A DNA stretch of 64,000 bases from CAWANF01 sp963783355 (GTDB lineage: Bacteria > Bacteroidota > Rhodothermia > Balneolales > DATFMH01), in contig CAWANF010000002.1 in the NCBI GenBank assembly GCA_963783355.1, forward strand, positions 124,001 to 188,000, written 5' to 3'. This document shows positions 8,741 to 17,245 of this stretch, one piece after another. The position numbers were made by a program, and so were the translations under genes. Each line of letters begins with the position of its first letter. The first letter of the stretch is position 1. A model generated the notes under the pieces. The model was not told the DNA's origin. It searched no databases and was given only the letters and a program-made list of their open reading frames with translations.

Positions 8741-9890
8741 AAAGCAGATACGATTTGGCATTATTGGTTGTGGCCTGATGGGCAAAGAATTTGCCAGTGC
8801 TGCTTCACGCTGGTGCCATCTGCAAAATCTTGATTTTGAGCCGGTCATTGTTGCCGTTTGCGATTCTAATCCGAAAGCTATTGAATGGTTTAAAGAAAAT
8901 ATTGATTCTGTCAAGTGGAGTACCACCGACTATAAGGATATACTTACCAATAATGAAGTCGACGCTGTCTATTGTGCTGTTCCACATAATCTTCATGAAC
9001 AAATTTATATTGATATCATAAAATCGGGCAAGCACTTATTAGGTGAAAAGCCATTCGGTATTGATAAAAAAGCTAATGAATCTATTCTGAAATCCATTGA
9101 AGAAAATCCTGATGTCCTGGTCAGATGTTCTTCAGAATTCCCATTTTACCCGGGTATTTATCGACTCACGAAATGGGTTCAGGAAAATCGTTTTGGAAAG
9201 ATCATCGATGTTGAAGCTGGTTTCTGGCACAGCAGCGATCTGAATCCGGATAAACCCATTAACTGGAAACGCCAAATCTCGACAAATGGCGAATACGGAT
9301 GTATGGGCGATTTAGGCATGCATGTTTTACATCTCCCCCTTCGTTTGGGATGGAAACCCGTAAATGTTCACTCGCTATTATCCAACATCATTCCTGAAAG
9401 GCCTGATGGCAAAGGAAATATTGTGGCTTGTGAAACCTGGGATAATGCGATTCTTTCCTGTGAGGTCAGACAAGACGGGCAGCATTTTCCTATGATATTA
9501 TCGACTAAAAGAATTGCACCGGGCCATGCCAACACTTGGTTTATCCGAATTAATGGAACAAAGCTTTCAGCAGCATTTTCAACAAAGAATCCAAAGCAGT
9601 TATCTTTCCTTCCGTATGAAAAAGGTGCCGAACAGGCGTGGCATGTTATTGATGTACCTTATGAGTCGGCATATAAAGCTATAACGGGACCCATTTTCGA
9701 ATTCGGATTTTCAGATTCTATTTTACAAATGTGGGCGGCTTTTTGTGATGAACTTGTTCATGGAAATAATATGCAACAGTCATTCAATTGTGCCACCCCG
9801 CAGGAGGCACGTGATTCTCATATTGTTTTAACAGCAGCTTTAGATTCACAGAAAAAGAACCAGACGATTCCATTAATGTGGTTAAACTAA
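8733..9890 (+). CDS. Gfo/Idh/MocA family NAD(P)-dependent oxidoreductase
   Basis: A 385-residue dehydrogenase with an N-terminal Rossmann fold (GIIGCGLMGKE, about residues 9-19) and the family motif GEKPFGID (the active-site Lys of the EKP motif) at the end of the nucleotide-binding domain, followed by an alpha/beta substrate domain with GDLGMHVLHLPLRLGW. Family members oxidise hydroxyls of sugars, inositols or sugar derivatives. The start overlaps the end of the aldolase gene by 8 bases (the ATG lies inside ATGGATAA), implying translational coupling. The substrate is unknown but is probably the free sugar handled by this operon; a role in the epimerisation of a C-OH via a keto intermediate, together with the neighbouring epimerase, is possible. 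Confidence 0.85.
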   Translation: MDKKQIRFGIIGCGLMGKEFASAASRWCHLQNLDFEPVIVAVCDSNPKAIEWFKENIDSVKWSTTDYKDILTNNEVDAVYCAVPHNLHEQIYIDIIKSGKHLLGEKPFGIDKKANESILKSIEENPDVLVRCSSEFPFYPGIYRLTKWVQENRFGKIIDVEAGFWHSSDLNPDKPINWKRQISTNGEYGCMGDLGMHVLHLPLRLGWKPVNVHSLLSNIIPERPDGKGNIVACETWDNAILSCEVRQDGQHFPMILSTKRIAPGHANTWFIRINGTKLSAAFSTKNPKQLSFLPYEKGAEQAWHVIDVPYESAYKAITGPIFEFGFSDSILQMWAAFCDELVHGNNMQQSFNCATPQEARDSHIVLTAALDSQKKNQTIPLMWLN

Positions 9891-9891
9891 T

Positions 9892-11103
9892 ATGGATTTC
9901 AGAAGTGCACATATTGTTGTAGCAGGCCATATATGTTTGGACATTATTCCAACATTTCCTGATAATTTTCAGGATTTTAGTCAATCTTTTGCTCCAGGCC
10001 AGCTCATCAATGTCGGCCCTGCGGTTACGTCCACAGGGGGAGTCGTAGCCAATACGGGCATTGCACTTCATCGTCTGGGCACCAATGTAACGCTTATCGG
10101 TAAAATCGGAGATGATTTCATCGGTAATACTATAATTTCCGAATTAGATAAAATAGATCATTCTCTTTCGGAAAATATGGTTGTTGCCAAAAACGAGCAC
10201 AGTTCGTATTCCATAGTCATCAATCCACCGAATACCGACCGTATCTTCCTGCATAATCCAGGTGCCAACAATACTTTTTGTTCCAAAGATCTTGTAGATA
10301 AAGCCATAGCGGATACTCAATTATTCCATTTTGGATATCCGCCCCTCATGAAGCAGATGTACCAACACGAAGGCAGAGACTTGAAGTCCATTTTTTCTCG
10401 TGTCAAGAAAATGGGCCTTACCTCTTCCCTTGATATGACCTTACCTGATCCGAAGTCAGAGAGCGGTCAGGTAAACTGGCAAAACATCCTGAAAAATGTT
10501 TTGCCATATGTAGATATCTTTTCACCAAGCCTGGATGAAATATTATTCATGCTGATGCCTGATTCATACGATGCAGGTTATCACGGTGAAAAACCGGACA
10601 TTAAACTATTGTCCTCCCTCACAGATCAGATCCTCAAAATGGGTGCAGCAATTGCTGTTATCAAGTTAGGTTCGTTCGGCTTGTATGTTCGAACCACCCC
10701 GAATCCGGACCGATGGTCACGATTCGGTACATGCAAACCCGATAATATCGAGCCCTGGCTTGACCGGGAGTTGTTTGCACCCACATTTTCAGTCGATGTC
10801 ATAGGAACAACAGGAGCCGGCGATTGTACAATTGCCGGCTTTCTTTCAGGTTTATTAAATAATAAGGATCTTGAAGATTGTATGACGGTCGCCGTTGCCA
10901 CAGGCGCCTGTAATGTTGAAAAAGCGGATGCCACCAGTGGAATACCTGCCTGGGAACACTTAATGCAACGTTTATCTGGCGATTGGGATAGAAATAAAGT
11001 ATCGTTATCATGGCCAGGCTGGAATTATGATGCAAAAAAAGAAATTTGGAACGGTTCGAATGACAAAAAATCATTAAAAAATCGGGAAGTTTCGTCATGT
11101 TAA
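9892..11103 (+). CDS. PfkB-family carbohydrate kinase
   Basis: A 403-residue ribokinase-fold kinase that would phosphorylate a sugar hydroxyl, likely the ketose that the operon's aldolase cleaves. Seen: the N-terminal sugar-binding region GPAVTSTGGVVANTGIALHRLG (broken here as GGVVANTGIALHRLG), LIGKIGDDFIGN, and the C-terminal signature with the catalytic base, GTTGAGDCTIAGFLSGL. At about 400 residues it is longer than the common 300-340; an insertion around residues 240-300 and a 40-residue tail rich in Trp, Lys and Asn account for this. The ATG is one base after the preceding stop, and its end overlaps the next gene by 7 bases. Substrate not assignable. Confidence 0.85.
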   Translation: MDFRSAHIVVAGHICLDIIPTFPDNFQDFSQSFAPGQLINVGPAVTSTGGVVANTGIALHRLGTNVTLIGKIGDDFIGNTIISELDKIDHSLSENMVVAKNEHSSYSIVINPPNTDRIFLHNPGANNTFCSKDLVDKAIADTQLFHFGYPPLMKQMYQHEGRDLKSIFSRVKKMGLTSSLDMTLPDPKSESGQVNWQNILKNVLPYVDIFSPSLDEILFMLMPDSYDAGYHGEKPDIKLLSSLTDQILKMGAAIAVIKLGSFGLYVRTTPNPDRWSRFGTCKPDNIEPWLDRELFAPTFSVDVIGTTGAGDCTIAGFLSGLLNNKDLEDCMTVAVATGACNVEKADATSGIPAWEHLMQRLSGDWDRNKVSLSWPGWNYDAKKEIWNGSNDKKSLKNREVSSC

Positions 11104-11645
11104 AACGAAGCCAGGTAAAAAAAGCTCAGGAAAGAACGCTTGTAATTCTATCCGAAGCGGGTATTGATTTAACGAAAGCAGAGAAAGAACGAATCGAAAT
11201 TGCAGAGTTTGGATTAGGTGAACTGGAAAGAACCGGCCTTGAACTTCTTACCTACGAAAACAATGATCGATATTGTGCCAAGGAACTGGTGTTGTTTCCC
11301 CGGCAGACCTGTCCGGAACATAAACATCCTCCAATCGGAGCCAACCCCGGGAAACAGGAAACCTTTCGATGCCGTAAAGGCAAAGTCTGGCTTTATATCG
11401 AAGGTCCTGAAACTAATGAAATCGGTGCCGTAATTCCCGAAGGAAGCGATAATTATTATACGGTTTTCAATGAAATTGAATTAAATCCGGGCGATCAGTT
11501 TACCATCCCCCCCAACACATTACATTGGTTTCAGGCCGGAGACCAGGGCGCTATTGTTTCTGAGTTCTCAAGCTCAAGCCATGACGAATCCGATATTTTT
11601 ACCGACTCCCGTATAGAACGCATACCCAAAATAATTGAAGATTAA
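11097..11645 (+). CDS. D-lyxose ketol-isomerase-like cupin protein
   Basis: A 182-residue single-domain cupin matching the D-lyxose isomerase family, which interconverts aldoses and ketoses (D-lyxose/D-xylulose, D-mannose/D-fructose). Predicted metal ligands are H75 and H77 (CPEHKHPP), E88 (KQETF) and H143 (NTLHWFQAG), in the conserved order. A helical N-terminal segment (KRSQVKKAQERTLVILSEAG) is also typical. It overlaps the kinase gene by 7 bases, so the chain isomerase, kinase, aldolase is encoded as one translational unit. Family membership is fairly sure; the sugar is inferred only loosely, and a pentose or hexose other than lyxose/mannose remains possible. Confidence 0.8.
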   Translation: MLKRSQVKKAQERTLVILSEAGIDLTKAEKERIEIAEFGLGELERTGLELLTYENNDRYCAKELVLFPRQTCPEHKHPPIGANPGKQETFRCRKGKVWLYIEGPETNEIGAVIPEGSDNYYTVFNEIELNPGDQFTIPPNTLHWFQAGDQGAIVSEFSSSSHDESDIFTDSRIERIPKIIED

Positions 11646-11661
11646 TTTTTAAGTTATTTTT

Positions 11662-12720
11662 ATGAAGCTGTATGGAAAGAAATGGAAACGACGAGAATTA
11701 GAATCTCATTTCAGTAATATTGAACAAATAGGCGGAGTTAAGAGATTTATAAGTCAGGATGGCCCTGAAGCTGGTGTCGAACAAATTCAGATACGAACCG
11801 GTGCAGGGTTAACATATTTTGTAAGCCCGTCCCGGGGCATGGATATCACTCGGGCGGAATTTTGCGGAATTCCCATCAGCTGGCAATCGCCAAACGGTGC
11901 CGTAAACCCCTCATTTTATAACAGCACAGGTGATAACTGGGCCCGTACCGCAGTCGGTGGTTTGCTGATGACATGTGGACTCACTCAGGTTGGCGCTCCT
12001 TCTGTCGATAATGGAGAATCATTAGGGTTACACGGACGAGCCCATCATACTCCGGCAACCCACGTAAGTGCCGCCGGAGACTGGGAGGATGATGAATATC
12101 TTTTGAACATCCGTGGAAAAGTTGCCGAAACGGGATTGTTTAAAGACAATCTGAGACTTTCCAGGGAAATCCGAAGCCAAATAGGTAGTAATAAGATCAC
12201 TATCAGTGATGAAGTCGAAAATATTGGCTTCAAACCATCTCCTCATATGATTCTATATCATTTCAATTTCGGATTTCCGCTGATGTCCGACAAAACACGC
12301 ATCACATTTCCATCAAAAAATATTATTCCACGCGAACCGGATCTTCCATTGGAAGGATATGATAAATGGATATCTCCTCAAACGAATTTCGATGAACGAG
12401 TCTATTATCATGAGGATTTATCCATTACCAAAAATCATGACTTAAATAAAGAACAGGCAATTGTCATAATAAATAATCCGGAATTTCCTTACTTTAATGG
12501 AGAAAATCGATCGATTAATGTTAAATTATCATGGTCGATAAAAAATCTACCAAATTTGATTGAATGGTACATGCCCGGAGAAGGTGTTAACGCTTTGGGT
12601 ATTGAACCCTCTAATTGCAGAGTTGATGGTCGTGTCGAAGAACGAAAAAGAGGTACTCTGGTAACGTTAGCTCCGGGGGAATCTGTTCGTTATGAGCTCG
12701 AATTAGAGATTTATTCTTAA
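11662..12720 (+). CDS. DUF4432 family aldose 1-epimerase-like protein
   Basis: A 352-residue galactose-mutarotase-like beta-sandwich protein. The signature regions are LTYFVSPSRGMDITRAEFCGIPISW, here abbreviated to SRGMDITRAEFCG (about 58-70), GGLLMTCGLTQVG, and LHGRAHHTPA, which holds the conserved histidines; ILYHFNFGFPL and WYMPGEGVNALGIEPSN complete the pattern. DUF4432 proteins are found in sugar and sugar-acid catabolic operons and are thought to interconvert anomers. It begins 16 bases after the isomerase gene. In this operon it would supply the anomer accepted by the isomerase or dehydrogenase; this is inference from context. Confidence 0.82.
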   Translation: MKLYGKKWKRRELESHFSNIEQIGGVKRFISQDGPEAGVEQIQIRTGAGLTYFVSPSRGMDITRAEFCGIPISWQSPNGAVNPSFYNSTGDNWARTAVGGLLMTCGLTQVGAPSVDNGESLGLHGRAHHTPATHVSAAGDWEDDEYLLNIRGKVAETGLFKDNLRLSREIRSQIGSNKITISDEVENIGFKPSPHMILYHFNFGFPLMSDKTRITFPSKNIIPREPDLPLEGYDKWISPQTNFDERVYYHEDLSITKNHDLNKEQAIVIINNPEFPYFNGENRSINVKLSWSIKNLPNLIEWYMPGEGVNALGIEPSNCRVDGRVEERKRGTLVTLAPGESVRYELELEIYS

Positions 12721-12739
12721 AATGAATGGCTGAAAATAG

Positions 12740-13495
12740 ATGAAGGACGATTTAAATGAACGCCAGGAAGAAATCCTGGATATCATCAATCGTAATGGTG
12801 AAGGCAGGGTAAACGACTTCAGGTCACGTTTCGGAGTAACGGACATGACCATACGTCGTGATCTTGAAAAACTCGAACAAAAGGGCCTGCTGCGCAGAAC
12901 TTTCGGAGGCGCCATTCCTATTGCTCATGACATCACTCTGAGAGAACGTAACGCCGTCTTTTTGAATGAAAAAGTTCAAATCGGAAAGATTGCTGCTCAA
13001 AAAGTAAAAGAGGGTGAAGCTATTTTCATCGATGCCGGTTCCACAACATTCCAGGTAGCCCGTTATTTAAATCCTGATTTGAATATAACGGTTGTCACTA
13101 ATGCCCTGAATGTTGTAAGTGAATTATTTGAAAAAGAATTTCATACGGTGGTTGTAGGCGGAATACTTATGGAACCTACCGCTTCTCTGATGGGCCCTAT
13201 CGCCATGGAAACGATTCGAAAAATGGCATTCGACCGAATCTTTCTTGGGGCCACAGGAATGACCGTTGAGCACGGTTTCAGTAATTCAAATGTTTTGGAA
13301 TCAGAAGTAAAAAAGATGGCTATTCAAAAAGCGTCCGAAGTAAATATTGTAATGGACCACAGTAAATTCGGAGTACAACAACTTGTTTCATTTGCTGAAC
13401 TTAGAGACGTAGATTATATTATTACTGACCAAAAGCCTGATGAAGAACTGGCTTTAAAATGTATCGAAATGGGTGTTGAAATCGTGGTTGGATAG
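12740..13495 (+). CDS. DeoR/GlpR-family transcriptional regulator
   Basis: A 251-residue repressor with an N-terminal winged helix-turn-helix (about residues 4-58, containing DFRSRFGVTDMTIRRDLEKL, the DeoR signature, then RRTFGGA) and a C-terminal DeoRC sugar-phosphate sensor domain (about 75-250; DAGSTTFQVA, NALNV, VVGGIL, FDRIFLGATGM, MDHSKFG). It closes the sugar operon 19 bases after the epimerase gene. The natural ligand would be a phosphorylated intermediate of the pathway, and the natural operators are the TGTTCG/CGAACA palindromes upstream of the first gene. Both are inferences. Confidence 0.9.
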   Translation: MKDDLNERQEEILDIINRNGEGRVNDFRSRFGVTDMTIRRDLEKLEQKGLLRRTFGGAIPIAHDITLRERNAVFLNEKVQIGKIAAQKVKEGEAIFIDAGSTTFQVARYLNPDLNITVVTNALNVVSELFEKEFHTVVVGGILMEPTASLMGPIAMETIRKMAFDRIFLGATGMTVEHGFSNSNVLESEVKKMAIQKASEVNIVMDHSKFGVQQLVSFAELRDVDYIITDQKPDEELALKCIEMGVEIVVG

Positions 13496-13645
13496 TCTTT
13501 AATTCTATTTTTAATTCATCTTTCGAATATTTATAAACAACATACCCTGTTTATGCAGAATGGCTTTTTTCCCTGGGTTTAATCATAAATTTGATAATGT
13601 CCCGATATAAATAAATATCAATATGTTATTTTAAGGTCATTATCC

Positions 13646-13670
13646 ATTATTCAAAATACTATTGAATAAT
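13646..13670. repeat. Perfect 9-bp inverted repeat between deoR and the histidine kinase
   Basis: ATTATTCAA (13646-13654) and TTGAATAAT (13662-13670) around a 7-base spacer. It lacks a T-run, so it is more like an operator or mRNA hairpin than a terminator. It lies 150 bases after the regulator stop and 78 bases before the kinase start. The rest of this 253-base gap is AT-rich with nothing else notable. Confidence 0.5.
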
Positions 13671-13748
13671 AAACTTTAGGTATTGTTAGCATTGCTGCGT
13701 TTACATTATATTCTCGATAGGTAATATAGGAATGTATTAGTTAAACAC

Positions 13749-15185
13749 GTGGCCTTATTAGACAATATAAAGTTTAAATTTTTATTCAAGATTCCCGAAG
13801 AATACCAACATGACTTCAGGAATGAATTGATTGCTATCAATATCTTTCGGGCTAAGGTTGTGGCATTTATTGTCATGCTGCTAAACATCATCCTGGGCCT
13901 GATACCCGATTACTACTTCTATTCCAGGGGATACTGGACAATAAATCAGGGTTATGAATACTGGACGTTAATGCACGGCCTTTTTGCATTATTCAGCTTA
14001 CTCTGTTTCTTTGTTTTCAATCATTTGGATCAACCGGAAAAGATTGAGCACACAAAATTTCATAATGCTCTACTCCATATTTTTGCTGCCTGTTTCATAA
14101 TTTTATGTGGAGGAATAACGATTGTCGATCAAATGATGGGCAATACCGTTACCGTTTATATTATGGGGCTTGTTATCATCGCAACTTTATTCTATTTCCC
14201 GTTCTGGACAGATGTCATTTTATTTTTCAGTACGATGATCGCCATGTTCCTGTTGCTTCCTATCTTCCAACAGGACCCGATGACCCTATTCTCACATTAT
14301 ATAACTATCTCGGAGATGGTCGTTGGTATGTGGTTGGTTTCACTTATTTTATATTCGATGAAATCCCAAAATTTTTATAATTCTAAAACTATAGAAAACC
14401 AAAAAGAGTTTATTCAATCTAAAATTGAAGAATTACACCGGGCTAACATTAAGCTGATGATTTCGAATAATCGTCTGAGTAAGCTTGATGAAGAAAAAAA
14501 TGATTTGCTCGATATGGCTGCCCATGATCTCAAAACTCCTTTGAGTGGCATCTCCGGAATTTCAGACCTGATGATTGAAAAACCGGTTATGGACCCTCCG
14601 AAAATAAAACATTACGCACAGTTAATTTTTGATGCATCCAACCGGATGATCACACTTATAGAGAATTTTCTGAACATCAATTCAATCGAGCGGGGAAATC
14701 TCCAGTTTAATTTTAAAAACTGGAATTTATCCGATACGGTAAACAAAGTAATCAGTAATAATCAAAACCTGGCTGATAAAAAAGCCATCCCTATACTTAC
14801 TGAAATTGATAAGAATATCCCTGCCGTTTATGCAGATGAATATGCCTGCTATCAAATCGTCGACAATCTGCTTACCAATGCTATTAAATTTTCTCCTAAA
14901 GAAAGTAATATCAAGGTGAAATTATATTCTAAAGATGGCTTAGTCACTGTTGTAATTCAGGATAACGGGCCTGGAATAAGTGAAGAAGATCAAAAACTTT
15001 TATTCAGAAAATTTACCACTCTTTCTGCTAAACCGACAGCAGGTGAACACTCTTCCGGACTTGGCCTGTCTATCGTAAAAAGGATGGCGGATTCAATGAA
15101 TGCCAGCGTAATTTGTGAGAGTGAGGTTGATCACGGCACTACTTTTAAGGTTACTTTTCCAACCGTAGAACTGATCCAGGGCTAA
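13749..15185 (+). CDS. Orphan membrane sensor histidine kinase (HisKA/HATPase)
   Basis: A 478-residue sensor kinase. The N-terminal third holds about six membrane helices (residues 36-205) with no recognisable extracellular sensor domain, so it probably senses within the membrane. A short coiled coil (about 215-250) leads to the dimerisation domain with the phospho-acceptor H259 in MAAHDLKTPLSG. The ATPase domain shows DNLLTNAIKFSP (N box), VIQDNGPGIS (G1) and SSGLGLSIVKRM (G2). The start codon is GTG with a weak ribosome site; no upstream in-frame alternative exists. No response regulator adjoins on this strand: the convergent LytTR regulator 9 bases downstream belongs to a different kinase type. 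Confidence 0.85.
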   Translation: MALLDNIKFKFLFKIPEEYQHDFRNELIAINIFRAKVVAFIVMLLNIILGLIPDYYFYSRGYWTINQGYEYWTLMHGLFALFSLLCFFVFNHLDQPEKIEHTKFHNALLHIFAACFIILCGGITIVDQMMGNTVTVYIMGLVIIATLFYFPFWTDVILFFSTMIAMFLLLPIFQQDPMTLFSHYITISEMVVGMWLVSLILYSMKSQNFYNSKTIENQKEFIQSKIEELHRANIKLMISNNRLSKLDEEKNDLLDMAAHDLKTPLSGISGISDLMIEKPVMDPPKIKHYAQLIFDASNRMITLIENFLNINSIERGNLQFNFKNWNLSDTVNKVISNNQNLADKKAIPILTEIDKNIPAVYADEYACYQIVDNLLTNAIKFSPKESNIKVKLYSKDGLVTVVIQDNGPGISEEDQKLLFRKFTTLSAKPTAGEHSSGLGLSIVKRMADSMNASVICESEVDHGTTFKVTFPTVELIQG

Positions 15186-15194
15186 ACCTATATT

Positions 15195-15902
15195 TTATCC
15201 AAAAACATTCCGCACAACTTCGTCTTTGTACGATTTGCCAATGGGGATAAATTTCCCTTCTATTTCTAATTGATTCCCATATAATGATTTTACTCTATCC
15301 TTATTAATTATAAAGGACTTATGAACACGAATAAATTTCATAGCTGGCAGTTTATTTTCCAGATTTTTTAATGATTCCAGCGTGACGATTTTTTCATTTT
15401 TAGTGTAAAAGGTAACGTATTCTCTTAGGCCCTCAATGTATAAAATATCATCGACGAATATCTTAATGATTTTATGATCCGCTTTAACAGTAATGTATTT
15501 TTTTTCAACGGAACCTTCTCCGTCACTCCCTTTTGCATCATTCTGTAACCGAATTATATCGGCTGCTTTATTGACTGCCAGGACAAAACGCTCGAAAGAG
15601 ATCGGTTTCAATAAATAATCCAAAACATTCAGCTCATACCCAGTCAAAGCATATTCCGAATATGCCGTGGTTAAAATTACATTCACTTTTTTGGGAAACG
15701 ACTTCAGAAATTCGATCCCACTCAATTCCGGCATTTGAATGTCCAGAAAGATGAGGTCTATGGGCTCGCTTTGAATTTTGCTCAATGCTTCAACCGGATT
15801 TTTAAAGGCGCCGGTTAATTTTAAAAACGAGACTTTTTGAATATAATCTTTGAGTAGCACTCTGGCCGGATACTCGTCGTCTATGATTATGCACTGAATC
15901 AT
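15195..15902 (-). CDS. LytTR-family response regulator
   Basis: A 235-residue regulator with an N-terminal receiver domain (phospho-acceptor D54 in IFLDIQMPELSG; acidic pocket D8/D9) and a C-terminal LytTR DNA-binding domain (about 130-235; ILYIEGLREYVTFYT, FIRVHKSFIINKDRV). LytTR proteins bind pairs of 9-base direct repeats rather than palindromes. The ATG overlaps the stop of the upstream sensor gene (TAATG), so the two are translationally coupled. The likely target is the direct repeat at 17000-17030 and possibly the divergent genes for exported proteins starting at 17246. Confidence 0.92.
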   Translation of the reverse strand: MIQCIIIDDEYPARVLLKDYIQKVSFLKLTGAFKNPVEALSKIQSEPIDLIFLDIQMPELSGIEFLKSFPKKVNVILTTAYSEYALTGYELNVLDYLLKPISFERFVLAVNKAADIIRLQNDAKGSDGEGSVEKKYITVKADHKIIKIFVDDILYIEGLREYVTFYTKNEKIVTLESLKNLENKLPAMKFIRVHKSFIINKDRVKSLYGNQLEIEGKFIPIGKSYKDEVVRNVFG

Positions 15903-16960
15903 TATTTCGTATCAATGGTTAACTGAACCGAGAATGATTTGTCATTATGATGAATATTTAATTCATATTTATCGGGATAAAGTAATTCCAGTCTTTTCTT
16001 TATGTTTTGAAGCCCTATCCCACCCGAAGAATCCTTCGTATAACTGTTATCTGGAATACTGTTTCGAATTTTAAAAACTATTTTGTCTCCCGTTGTTTCC
16101 AGTTTTAAAGAAATAGAGCCTTTTTCTAAATCTTGAATATTGCTATGCTTAAAACTGTTTTCTATAAAAGGAATGAATAACATCGGTTCTACCATAAGAT
16201 TAGCATCCACCTCATCATAATCAACGATTATATTAGGTGTGCCCTCTACCTTTAAAACCTGGAAATCAATAAAATTTTGGATATAAACAATCTCTTTACC
16301 CAGAGCAACCTTTTTGTTATTGCATTCATAAAGCATATATCTCAGCATCTCGGATAATTTCATAATCATATCCGGTGCCTTTTCAGATCGTGTAACCGAA
16401 AGAGAATAAATATTATTCAGTGCGTTGAACAAAAAATGAGGATTTATTTGAGATTTCAGGAATTTCATCTCTGTTTGAAGATTTTCATTCAATAGTGATA
16501 ATTCCCATTGTTTCTTTTTCCGGTTTTGCGTGATAGTCCAGTATATTGTACTTATGAATAAAATGGCAATGGATGACAAAAGATGAGAGAAACCTCCCCT
16601 GAAGAAAAAGTGTCTCTGAAAACCATATTCATGATTTCTGAAAGGTGAAAACTGGGCATAAATATTATGAAAAACGGGCCAGCTGCTGGAAAAGGCACTT
16701 ACCAGGTAAACTATTTCCACACATATGATTAAAGCCAATATATAATAGATATACTTTCCTTTTTCTACTAACATTGGCAATAACAGATCCGTATTTATAT
16801 AAAATAAAAAGGCGTGTAAAACTAGAATTCGGGAGGTTAATAATATTGCCGATCCCCCACTGAAAACTATGGATAGCCAATAGAACACTATACTGCCATA
16901 GCCCATCCAAAGAAACAGATGTATCAGGACAATTTTTAATTTTGCGTATTGATTATTCAT
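15902..16960 (-). CDS. LytS/YehU-type sensor histidine kinase (His_kinase family)
   Basis: A 352-residue kinase partner of the LytTR regulator. It has four predicted membrane helices (about 8-33, 38-60, 70-92 and 126-145), a short coiled coil, the His_kinase domain motif QINPHFLFNALNNIYSLS with phospho-acceptor H175, and a HATPase domain (FIENSFKHS; GIGLQNIKKRLELLY at the end). No extracellular sensor domain is present; the loop between helices 3 and 4 is about 30 residues and contains several aromatic and His residues. It is divergent from the exported-protein gene at 17246, and the intervening 285 bases hold a LytTR-type direct repeat. Confidence 0.9.
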   Translation of the reverse strand: MNNQYAKLKIVLIHLFLWMGYGSIVFYWLSIVFSGGSAILLTSRILVLHAFLFYINTDLLLPMLVEKGKYIYYILALIICVEIVYLVSAFSSSWPVFHNIYAQFSPFRNHEYGFQRHFFFRGGFSHLLSSIAILFISTIYWTITQNRKKKQWELSLLNENLQTEMKFLKSQINPHFLFNALNNIYSLSVTRSEKAPDMIMKLSEMLRYMLYECNNKKVALGKEIVYIQNFIDFQVLKVEGTPNIIVDYDEVDANLMVEPMLFIPFIENSFKHSNIQDLEKGSISLKLETTGDKIVFKIRNSIPDNSYTKDSSGGIGLQNIKKRLELLYPDKYELNIHHNDKSFSVQLTIDTK

Positions 16961-16999
16961 TCAGCAATGGTAACAAAATTCGCAGAGCCCTACATATTT

Positions 17000-17029
17000 T
17001 TTCAACGAATGCCCGGTTTATTTCAACGA
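17000..17029 (-). promoter_or_regulatory. 21-base-period direct repeat, candidate LytTR binding site
   Basis: The plus strand has TTTCAACGA at 17000-17008 and again at 17021-17029, a 9-base direct repeat with a 12-base gap, i.e. two helical turns. Read on the minus strand each copy is TCGTTGAAA, containing the CGTT core of the LytTR half-site consensus. It lies 40-70 bases upstream of the LytS-type kinase start. Two weaker single half-sites (ACCGTTTGA at 17147-17155, TAAGTTGAA at 17172-17180) face the divergent gene but are 25 bases apart, which is not the usual spacing. Confidence 0.6.
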
Positions 17030-17245
17030 TCGTATAAATGGATACACTAAACACAAAATCAGTCCTCAATTTAACTGTTATTATTAAATTTAATAGTAAA
17101 GAGATATAATTCGTCCGGAGTCATGAATGATTATTGAGCATAACTGACCGTTTGATGAAATAAAAGCAACGTAAGTTGAAAATATTTTCACCTGTCTCCA
17201 ACCCGGATTAACATACCAATAAAAACATCCATCAAGGATCCGATT

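Noticed and set aside
7889..13495. Reading the sugar operon as a sulphoquinovose (sulfo-EMP) pathway
   Set aside because: Isomerase, PfkB kinase and class I aldolase are present as in that route, but the isomerase is a cupin rather than the YihS fold, and no sulpholactaldehyde enzyme or exporter is adjacent.
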